Assembly (NCBI GenBank): GCA_964563505.1
Contig: CAZLXW010000005.1
Location: 30,490 to 94,489 of the forward strand
DNA: 64,000 bases
Direction: 5' to 3'
Source of the DNA: UBA1351 sp964563505
GTDB lineage: Bacteria; Bacillota; Clostridia; Lachnospirales; Vallitaleaceae
Part shown: one piece after another, positions 58,436 through 64,000 of the stretch
Layout: each line of letters starts with the position of its first letter
Numbering within the stretch: position 1 is the first letter of the stretch
Notes under the pieces: generated by a model
What the model saw: the letters and a program-made list of their open reading frames with translations, nothing else
The model's database searches: none
Told to the model about the DNA's origin: nothing
Program-made: the position numbers and the translations under genes

Positions 58436-59035
58436 TTATTCCGTTTCGTTTGCCCATTGATCAAATTTTTCCATGGTTAAATTATAGGTTTCATAAGAAA
58501 TATCAGGAAGTGTACCTCCAAACATTTTTTCGATTTCTTTAAAGCCTTGTTCAAAAGCATCTTTTAACATAGCGGCTTTTGCAGGATCACCACCGGAAAG
58601 GGCTTTAGCAAAATCAACTAAACGGGTCGATGTCTCATCGGCGCTCCAATAGCCACCAGGGGCTAGATCCTTTTGAGCTTGCTCCACGTCTTCAGCGGTA
58701 TATTCAATCGATAATTCTTCAGTCAATTTTAAGGTCATGATTGAAGAATCGCTACGAGGTCCTGAGATCTGTTTTTCAGTGGTTTGCTTTGCTGTCGTTC
58801 TAAAGAGTTCAATCATTCGAAGATCGGCCTCTTCTTTCATGGCGCGAACTTTTTCTAAGTCGACGGTGTATGCTTTATTATCGTTTTGTTTGACTTTTTG
58901 AGCTTCGTAGGAATCCGTCGGAATTTTTTCTTGCTCTGATTCCTTGGGCTGTTTATGTGCGGTCTTATTTATAGCGGAATTAGTTGATGCATTAACTTGA
59001 GCCTGATGATTCGGGTTCACATTAAAATTAAACAT
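58436..59035 (-). CDS. Uncharacterised protein with conserved C-terminal helical region
   Basis: A 199-residue protein. The first 75 or so residues are Asn/Gln/Lys/Glu-rich and probably disordered. The rest is helical, with MIELFRTTAKQT, a segment LAPGGYWSADETSTRLVDFAKALSGGDPAKAA (in parts) and FEQGFKEIEKMFGGTLPDISYETYNLTMEKFDQW at the C-terminus. I have a sense of similar proteins in Clostridia (DUF5610-like in style) but cannot name a function. No signal peptide or membrane segment. The start is set to ATG 59035, 7 bp after GGAGG; upstream in-frame ATGs at 59041 and 59077 suit the ribosome site less well. Confidence 0.7.
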   Translation of the reverse strand: MFNFNVNPNHQAQVNASTNSAINKTAHKQPKESEQEKIPTDSYEAQKVKQNDNKAYTVDLEKVRAMKEEADLRMIELFRTTAKQTTEKQISGPRSDSSIMTLKLTEELSIEYTAEDVEQAQKDLAPGGYWSADETSTRLVDFAKALSGGDPAKAAMLKDAFEQGFKEIEKMFGGTLPDISYETYNLTMEKFDQWANETE

Positions 59036-59163
59036 ATGCATTCCTCCTTGAATATTCTGAATGCCTTCCAATGGCATTTAACTACATTAAATATATCGGC
59101 CATATGGAAGGATATATTTAGTATACCATAAAAAATCGTCAAAACCAAAGAAAGGGAATCACT

Positions 59164-59835
59164 ATGGATGTTGATAAAATTAAGCGTTTACTTCATTTAG
59201 AAAATAATAAAGAACGGATTATTGCTGAAGAGCAGATGTTTGAATCGGCAGTGCTTATACCCATTGTAAGTTATAGGGATTGTGATTATATTCTTTTTGA
59301 AAAACGCAGCACATATGTTAGTCAACCCGGAGAAATGTCGTTTCCGGGAGGACGTAAAGAAATAGAAGATATGAGTCTAAAAGCGACAGCTGTTCGAGAA
59401 ACGATTGAAGAGTTAGGCGTTGCTCAAGAAGATATTCAAGTCTTAGGAAAACTAGGCATTATGGTTCATCAACATCGCTCAGTCATCCACGCTTATGTGG
59501 GCAAGATTCAATGGAAGGAAAGCTATTTTTCGGCCTATAATCCAACAGAGGTTGAAGAAATTGTTTTAGTACCTTTTGAAGAAATTATCTACCAAAAACC
59601 TTTAGAATATCATATCAAGTTAAAAGCATATGATTATGAGTATAACCTTGAAGGAATCAAAAAGCAGTTGTTTCCGACCAAACAATTAAAATTGCCGGGA
59701 ATTTATCAAGATGAATGGGATTTGGGATATCGTAAGATTTTTGTATATCCGTTGGAAACAGTAACAGTGTGGGGAATTACGGGACGTCTTTTGCAAGAAT
59801 TGCAAGGCCTTTATTTAGAAAAAGAAAATGAGTAG
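59164..59835 (+). CDS. Nudix hydrolase, probable CoA pyrophosphatase
   Basis: A 223-residue Nudix protein. The CoA-pyrophosphatase signature lies just before the Nudix box: STYVSQPGEMSFPGGRKE, with the box GGRKEIEDMSLKATAVRETIEELG spread over about residues 59-82, complete with the REx2EE metal-binding core. It would split CoA or acyl-CoA into 3',5'-ADP and phosphopantetheine. Single gene, divergent from the protein at 58436. AAAGGGAA precedes the ATG. Confidence 0.88.
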   Translation: MDVDKIKRLLHLENNKERIIAEEQMFESAVLIPIVSYRDCDYILFEKRSTYVSQPGEMSFPGGRKEIEDMSLKATAVRETIEELGVAQEDIQVLGKLGIMVHQHRSVIHAYVGKIQWKESYFSAYNPTEVEEIVLVPFEEIIYQKPLEYHIKLKAYDYEYNLEGIKKQLFPTKQLKLPGIYQDEWDLGYRKIFVYPLETVTVWGITGRLLQELQGLYLEKENE

Positions 59836-59910
59836 CTATAGCTACAAAGATGGGGTTTTATCTCTGATATACTAAGGGTATGGTACAATAACATTCACCG
59901 GAAAGGAATT

Positions 59911-61128
59911 ATGATGAAAAAAACAGATACACTTTATAATATAGTGATAAGATACCCTGAAGTTAAAGATTTTTTGATAAGTCAAGGATTGACCCAAGTA
60001 CAAGATCAACAAATGCTTGAAAAAGTAGGTAAAAACTTAACCTTAGAAATTCTTGCTAAGTCAAAGAAAATGAATGTTGAATTATTTCTGGAAGAATTGG
60101 AATCTGTGATTAATGATCAGAGAAAAGGAACAGATACAACACTGATTGAAAACGAGCGAAAGACAGATGCCACTATTGATATACAAGGGATTTTACCGTG
60201 TCCAGTACGTATTCCTTTGCTGGAAGGGTTTGAAGCATGGTTGGAAGGCCAAGAAGATACCTATAAAAATGATATTAACTATGAACTCAAAGCGGCTTCA
60301 ATGGGCGTTGACTGGATTAAAGAGACGTTAGAGAATAGTCCACATGAAGATGAATTAGCAGATGTTTTCTTATCGGCAGGGTTTGATCTATTCTTTGATA
60401 AAAAGTTAATGGGTCACTACAAGGCAGAAAAGGTTTTTGAAGATTTAACTCGGTGGGATGGATATAATTCGGATTTTGACAATGCATCTTATTCGCTAAA
60501 AGATCCTGATGGAGACTATTCTGTTCTGGGGGTGGTTCCGGCTATCTTTTTGATAAACACCCATGCGTTAGGCGAACGTGAAATACCTAAAACTTGGGCA
60601 GACTTATTAACAGGAGCCTTCGATAACCAAGTGAGTTTACCGGTTGGAGATTTTGACTTATTTAATGCCATTCTACTCAATATCTATAAAAACTATGGTA
60701 TCGATGGTGTAAAAAAACTGGGAAAAACATTAATGAAAAGCATGCATCCGGCAGAAATGGTTAAATCGAATACAAAGCAGGAGCAACCGCTTGTAACGAT
60801 TATGCCCTATTTTTTCACGAAAATGGTCCATGAACGAAGTCCCATGAAAGCCATTTGGCCGGAAGATGGAGCGATTATTAGTCCGATTTTTATGTTGAGT
60901 AAAAAATCAAAAAAAGACAGCTTACAAGCCATTGTTGATTTTTTTGCATCCAAAGAAGTTGGAGAGATTTTAAGTCATAATGGAAGATTTCCAAGTGTGC
61001 ATCCACAGGTGGATAATCGTATTGCCTTGGAAAATACCTATCAGTGGCTAGGGTGGGATTTCATTCAAGCCCATGATATTGGTGAATTGATTGATGAGTG
61101 TATGCATGCATTTAATGGAGGTGCTTAA
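59911..61128 (+). CDS. Cytosolic DUF1858-like domain fused to a solute-binding-protein fold
   Basis: A 405-residue protein without a signal peptide. Residues 1-70 resemble DUF1858 (DTLYNIVIRYPEVKDFLISQG...LTLEILAKSKKMNVELFLEEL). From about residue 88 it reads like a type-2 binding protein (CPVRIPLLEGFEAWL; VLGVVPAIFLINTHALGEREIPKTWADLL; SLPVGDFDLFNAILLNIY; AIVDFFASKEVGEILSHNGRFPSVHP), as in iron or 2-aminoethylphosphonate receptors, yet it stays in the cytosol. It begins a tight operon with a P-loop GTPase and an ABC ATPase but no membrane subunit. Function unknown; handling of a metal or metallocofactor inside the cell is one idea. ATG 59914 is an alternative start. Confidence 0.75.
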   Translation: MMKKTDTLYNIVIRYPEVKDFLISQGLTQVQDQQMLEKVGKNLTLEILAKSKKMNVELFLEELESVINDQRKGTDTTLIENERKTDATIDIQGILPCPVRIPLLEGFEAWLEGQEDTYKNDINYELKAASMGVDWIKETLENSPHEDELADVFLSAGFDLFFDKKLMGHYKAEKVFEDLTRWDGYNSDFDNASYSLKDPDGDYSVLGVVPAIFLINTHALGEREIPKTWADLLTGAFDNQVSLPVGDFDLFNAILLNIYKNYGIDGVKKLGKTLMKSMHPAEMVKSNTKQEQPLVTIMPYFFTKMVHERSPMKAIWPEDGAIISPIFMLSKKSKKDSLQAIVDFFASKEVGEILSHNGRFPSVHPQVDNRIALENTYQWLGWDFIQAHDIGELIDECMHAFNGGA

Positions 61129-61129
61129 G

Positions 61130-61831
61130 ATGAATTTAGTAACAGTATCAGGACCGCCGTCATCAGGAAAAACATCCGTGATTATAAAAACAATTGCTGC
61201 ATTACAACAACGTGAACTCAAAGTGGGTGTTGTAAAATTTGATTGCTTATATACAGATGATGATCTTTTATATGAAAAATTAGGTGTTCCGGTAAAAAAA
61301 GGATTATCCGGAGCCTTATGCCCAGATCATTATTTTGTCTCCAATATTGAAGAAGTTGTTCAATGGGGGCTTCAACAAGAGATGGACGTGCTTATTACTG
61401 AAAGTGCAGGTCTTTGTAACCGATGTTCCCCGTATATTAAAGAAGTTCAGGCGATTTGCGTAATTGATAATCTTTCGGGTATAAACACACCTAAGAAAAT
61501 CGGACCCATGTTAAAGTCAGCAGATATTGTTGTGATTACAAAAGGGGATATTGTTTCCCAAGCGGAACGGGAAGTGTTTGCATCAAGAGTACGTTCAGTC
61601 AATCCCAAAGCAATGACCATGAATATTAATGGTTTGACAGGCCAAGGTGCATATGAATTAAGTACACTTATTTATGATGAGCATATACATATTGATACAG
61701 TTAAAGGCAAAGAATTACGTTTTTCAATGCCATCGGCACTATGTTCCTATTGCTTGGGAGAACGACGCATTGGCCAAGACTACCAAATGGGAAATGTAAG
61801 AAAGATGGATTTAGGTGATAAAAATGGATAA
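61130..61831 (+). CDS. P-loop GTPase with two CxxC motifs (HypB/UreG/CobW-like)
   Basis: A 233-residue protein of the SIMIBI metal-chaperone GTPase kind: Walker A SGPPSSGKTSVI, Walker B region DVLITESAGLC, and G4-like ITKGD near 137-140. Cysteine pairs C96-N-R-C99 and C205-S-Y-C208, plus C39 and C64, look like an Fe-S or zinc site; C96/C99 sit just after the switch Glu, as metal-binding Cys do in HypB and relatives. ATG 61130 is chosen because GGAGGTG lies 6 bp upstream; it is 1 bp after the previous stop. It overlaps the ABC ATPase by 8 nt. Confidence 0.78.
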   Translation: MNLVTVSGPPSSGKTSVIIKTIAALQQRELKVGVVKFDCLYTDDDLLYEKLGVPVKKGLSGALCPDHYFVSNIEEVVQWGLQQEMDVLITESAGLCNRCSPYIKEVQAICVIDNLSGINTPKKIGPMLKSADIVVITKGDIVSQAEREVFASRVRSVNPKAMTMNINGLTGQGAYELSTLIYDEHIHIDTVKGKELRFSMPSALCSYCLGERRIGQDYQMGNVRKMDLGDKNG

Positions 61832-62831
61832 AGAACAATTTTTACGATTAAAAATTCAGGAAGTAGTCGAGCAGTATCCTTTTATGGAAAGTTATTTTGA
61901 AGAGCATAAGGACCGTTTTTATGATCCCTCCTTAAGTGTTATAGAGACTTATAATCAGCTGACAGAAGATGAGCGTGAAGATTTTGCCATTGATGTTGAG
62001 CAGAGCATTGAAGCCTACTACGCTTATGTAGAGCAAATGTTTGAATTTTTAGGCATAAAGGATGAGGATAAAGTGAGATCGCTCACCCTCTTGCCCGGAA
62101 CCAATAAATTCAAAGAACCGGAAGAATATGAACGACTGCACATTCAACAAGGTGAGATTATTGCCATAGTTGGACCGACAGGATCAGGTAAGAGCCGATT
62201 ATTGGCAGATATAGAATGGACAGCAGATGGCGATACGCCAACACGTCGAAGTGTTTTGATTAATGAGGTGAAGCCGGACAAAAAATGGCGTTTTTCATCT
62301 GGCAATAAACTCGTGGCGCAATTATCACAGAATATGAATTTTGTAATGGATTTGACCGTTCAGGAATTTTTGGAACTTCATGCGGCCAGTCGGTTGATTG
62401 AAGATATTGAAGGAGCCATTGAAAAAATCATTACAGCAGCCAACAAATTAGCTGGAGAAGCATTTGAATTAGATACACCCATTACTAGCCTTTCAGGAGG
62501 ACAATCAAGGGCTCTAATGATTGCAGATACAGCGATTTTAAGTGAATCACCGATTGTACTCATTGACGAAATCGAAAATGCAGGGATTGATCGTAAAAAA
62601 GCCCTTAAGCTTTTGGTAAAAGAGGAAAAAATCGTTCTAATCGCTACCCATGATCCAATCTTAGCTCTAATGGCAGATCGCAGAATTATAATCCATCATG
62701 GGGGAATTTCTGATATAATTGAAACAACGGATGAAGAAAAACAGATGTTGGTTGAACTTGAAAAATTAGATTACTATATGATGGAACAACGAACACTTCT
62801 ACGTCAGGGGCAACGATTAACGATGAACTAG
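61824..62831 (+). CDS. Stand-alone ABC ATPase with DUF1858-like N-terminal region
   Basis: A 335-residue soluble ATPase. Residues 1-80 are helical and recall a DUF1858/ScdA-like segment (IQEVVEQYPFMESYFEEHKDRF). The cassette has Walker A GPTGSGKSRLL, Q-loop AQLSQNMNFVMDL, signature LSGGQSRALMIADTAI, Walker B IVLIDEIENAGIDR and switch ATHDP. Walker B carries Ile-Glu after Asp-Glu in place of Pro-T, unlike import ATPases. No permease is encoded nearby, so it probably drives a cytosolic process with the two preceding proteins. Confidence 0.8.
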   Translation: MDKEQFLRLKIQEVVEQYPFMESYFEEHKDRFYDPSLSVIETYNQLTEDEREDFAIDVEQSIEAYYAYVEQMFEFLGIKDEDKVRSLTLLPGTNKFKEPEEYERLHIQQGEIIAIVGPTGSGKSRLLADIEWTADGDTPTRRSVLINEVKPDKKWRFSSGNKLVAQLSQNMNFVMDLTVQEFLELHAASRLIEDIEGAIEKIITAANKLAGEAFELDTPITSLSGGQSRALMIADTAILSESPIVLIDEIENAGIDRKKALKLLVKEEKIVLIATHDPILALMADRRIIIHHGGISDIIETTDEEKQMLVELEKLDYYMMEQRTLLRQGQRLTMN

Positions 62832-62842
62832 AGGAGGATTTT

Positions 62843-63844
62843 ATGCGCATAAGCTACGAAGAAGTCTATGAAACGCTTTACACTATATTAATCAAGAAAG
62901 AAATCGCAGAAGATAAAGCGAAAATACTTGCTGAAACCATCACCAATAGTACCCTCGATGGTGTTGTTTCTCATGGTATTAATCGGTTTACAAGTGTTTT
63001 AAATCTTCTTGACGAGAATTTTATTGAAAAAGATGCAGAGCCTTCTTGCCAAGCTTCATTTGGAGCGATTGAGAGATGGGATGGGCATCAAGGTTTTGGA
63101 ATTACAAACGCAAAACTGTGTATGAATAGAGCCATTGAACTAGCTCAGGAATTTGGAATTGGTATTGTTGCATTAAAAAACACCAATCATTGGCTTCGGG
63201 GCGGAACGTATGGATGGCAGGCAGCTGATGCAGGATGTATTGGAATTTGTTGGACCAATACCATGCCGAATATGCCGGCATGGGGAGCAAAAGACTGTCG
63301 ACTTGGAAATAATCCTATGGTGATTGCAATGCCGCAAGCGAATCAGAAGCATGTGGTTCTAGATATGGCAATGGCCCAATTTAGTTATGGAAATTTAACG
63401 ACAGCAAGTTTAGAGAATAGAAAATTATCCATTGATGGTGGTTTTAACCGTGAAGGTCAACTTACGAAAGACCCAGATGAAATATTGGAAACCTCTCGTG
63501 TACTTCAAATGGGATTTTGGAAAGGTTCAGGGCTCTCTCTTGTCTTAGACCTTATGGCTTCTGTTTTATCAGGAGGCAATAGTGTGGAAGATATTGGAAA
63601 ACTACCCAAAGAGACCAGTATTAGCCAAGTCTTTATTGCGATTGATCCAAGGAAAGTGAATAATTCTGAAGATATTGAAGCGACAGTTAATCAGACACTA
63701 GACTACATAAAAGCATCGGAACTTGACCGCACCGATAGACCGGTTCGCTATCCGGGGGAGCGGGCCTATGCAACCCGAATAGAACAGCGTGAAGCTGGAA
63801 TTGAGATTCATGAAGACATTTGGAAGGAAATCATTAATCGCTAA
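62843..63844 (+). CDS. Ldh/YiaK-family NAD(P)-dependent 2-hydroxyacid dehydrogenase
   Basis: A 333-residue dehydrogenase of the LDH2/malate-lactate type II fold: HGINRFTSVLNLLDENFI, GFGITNAKLCMNRAIELA, NTNHWLRGGTYGWQAADAGCIGICWTNT (in parts), GNNPMVIAMP, FWKGSGLSLVLDLMASVLSGG and YPGERAYATR. It is closest in pattern to YiaK (2,3-diketo-L-gulonate reductase). It lies 11 bp after the ABC ATPase gene on the same strand with GAGGAGG, so it is probably in the operon, though the link to the trio may be incidental. A strong terminator follows. Confidence 0.88.
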   Translation: MRISYEEVYETLYTILIKKEIAEDKAKILAETITNSTLDGVVSHGINRFTSVLNLLDENFIEKDAEPSCQASFGAIERWDGHQGFGITNAKLCMNRAIELAQEFGIGIVALKNTNHWLRGGTYGWQAADAGCIGICWTNTMPNMPAWGAKDCRLGNNPMVIAMPQANQKHVVLDMAMAQFSYGNLTTASLENRKLSIDGGFNREGQLTKDPDEILETSRVLQMGFWKGSGLSLVLDLMASVLSGGNSVEDIGKLPKETSISQVFIAIDPRKVNNSEDIEATVNQTLDYIKASELDRTDRPVRYPGERAYATRIEQREAGIEIHEDIWKEIINR

Positions 63845-63852
63845 AAAGTCGC

Positions 63853-63894
63853 CGAAACTCACTGGGAATAATTCCTGTGAGTTTTTGTTTCGGT
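63853..63894 (+). terminator. Terminator after the YiaK-type gene
   Basis: AAACTCAC (63855-63862) pairs with GTGAGTTT (63877-63884), extended inside by GGAAT/ATTCC, with a T5 run. Flanking CCGAAAC/GTTTCGG can pair as an outer stem. Confidence 0.82.
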
Positions 63895-63955
63895 TACTTC
63901 TCCGTTTGTATTACTGTAACGGTAAGGCAGATGTGGTTTGATAATAAGAATAAAT

Positions 63956-63984
63956 TTGACAAAAGTTCAATAAAGCTGTAAATT
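63956..63984 (+). promoter_or_regulatory. Possible promoter running out of the window
   Basis: TTGACA (63956-63961), 17 bp, TAAATT (63979-63984), likely serving a gene that begins after position 64000. Confidence 0.4.
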
Positions 63985-64000
63985 ATATATATCTAATATT

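Noticed and set aside
1..64000. CRISPR arrays, prophage or integrative elements
   Set aside because: No regularly spaced repeats, integrase, recombinase, capsid or transposase genes were seen, and the tRNA-Val gene is not flanked by an att-like duplication.

Overview
The window looks like a chromosome segment of a low-GC, Gram-positive, mainly anaerobic member of the Bacillota, most likely class Clostridia (Lachnospirales-like). The evidence is AT-rich codon use, AAGGAGG-type ribosome sites, an agr system with a clostridial-type AgrD, a ferredoxin-linked 2-oxoacid oxidoreductase, Fe-type alcohol dehydrogenases and many lipoprotein sugar-binding proteins. Catalase, Hsp33, MutY and a class II photolyase suggest an anaerobe that meets oxygen and light. 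I see no transposase, integrase, phage gene or CRISPR array.

0-6.5 kb: a rearranged agr quorum-sensing locus (agrA-agrC on minus; a previously unlisted agrD on plus, convergent with agrB), with a LytTR-type direct repeat in front of agrD. Next come a membrane GGDEF-EAL protein with a substrate-binding sensor and a Phd-like/Uma2 nuclease fusion whose promoter carries an inverted repeat. 6.6-9.6 kb: catalase, then a MarR regulator and a WrbA-like flavoprotein that share an operator. 9.6-16.3 kb: a five-gene minus operon ubiD-ubiA-ubiX-ABC ATPase-permease, facing a lipoprotein binding protein and an LDH/MDH-family dehydrogenase. This resembles the late steps of futalosine-type menaquinone synthesis joined to an importer. 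16.3-18.4 kb: tRNA-Val, a DUF4003 protein and a HAD phosphatase.

18.5-34 kb is the metabolic centrepiece: a ROK repressor followed by a probable sulfoquinovosidase (GH31 with the YihQ sulfonate-binding Arg/Trp/Tyr), two transaldolase-family proteins, a fucose-isomerase-like sugar isomerase, an M24-fold protein with lost metal ligands, an Fe-ADH, a split transketolase, an RpiB-like isomerase with altered phosphate-binding residues, an APC transporter and an ABC importer. The set combines hallmarks of the transketolase and the transaldolase routes of sulfoglycolysis. 34-39 kb: a HAD phosphatase and a ChvE/GguAB-like sugar importer.

39-52 kb: mostly housekeeping and stress genes (DUF255 thioredoxin-fold protein, MerR-controlled alcohol dehydrogenase, methyltransferase, Hsp33, CopZ plus a shortened CsoR-like protein, MutY, GlpA-like oxidoreductase, DMT transporter, photolyase, exonuclease III). 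Among them sits an independent promoter/structured RNA/terminator unit of about 390 nt at 45.99-46.39 kb. 52-55.6 kb: a second sugar ABC importer without ATPase; upstream of it lies a near copy of the repeat found in front of the ROK gene. 55.7-59 kb (minus): 2-oxoacid:ferredoxin oxidoreductase under a Fur-box-like site, and an uncharacterised protein. 59-64 kb: a Nudix CoA pyrophosphatase, then an unusual cytosolic trio (DUF1858-like domain plus binding-protein fold, Cys-rich P-loop GTPase, ABC ATPase) and a YiaK-type dehydrogenase. All functional calls come from reading motifs by eye; no database search was run.
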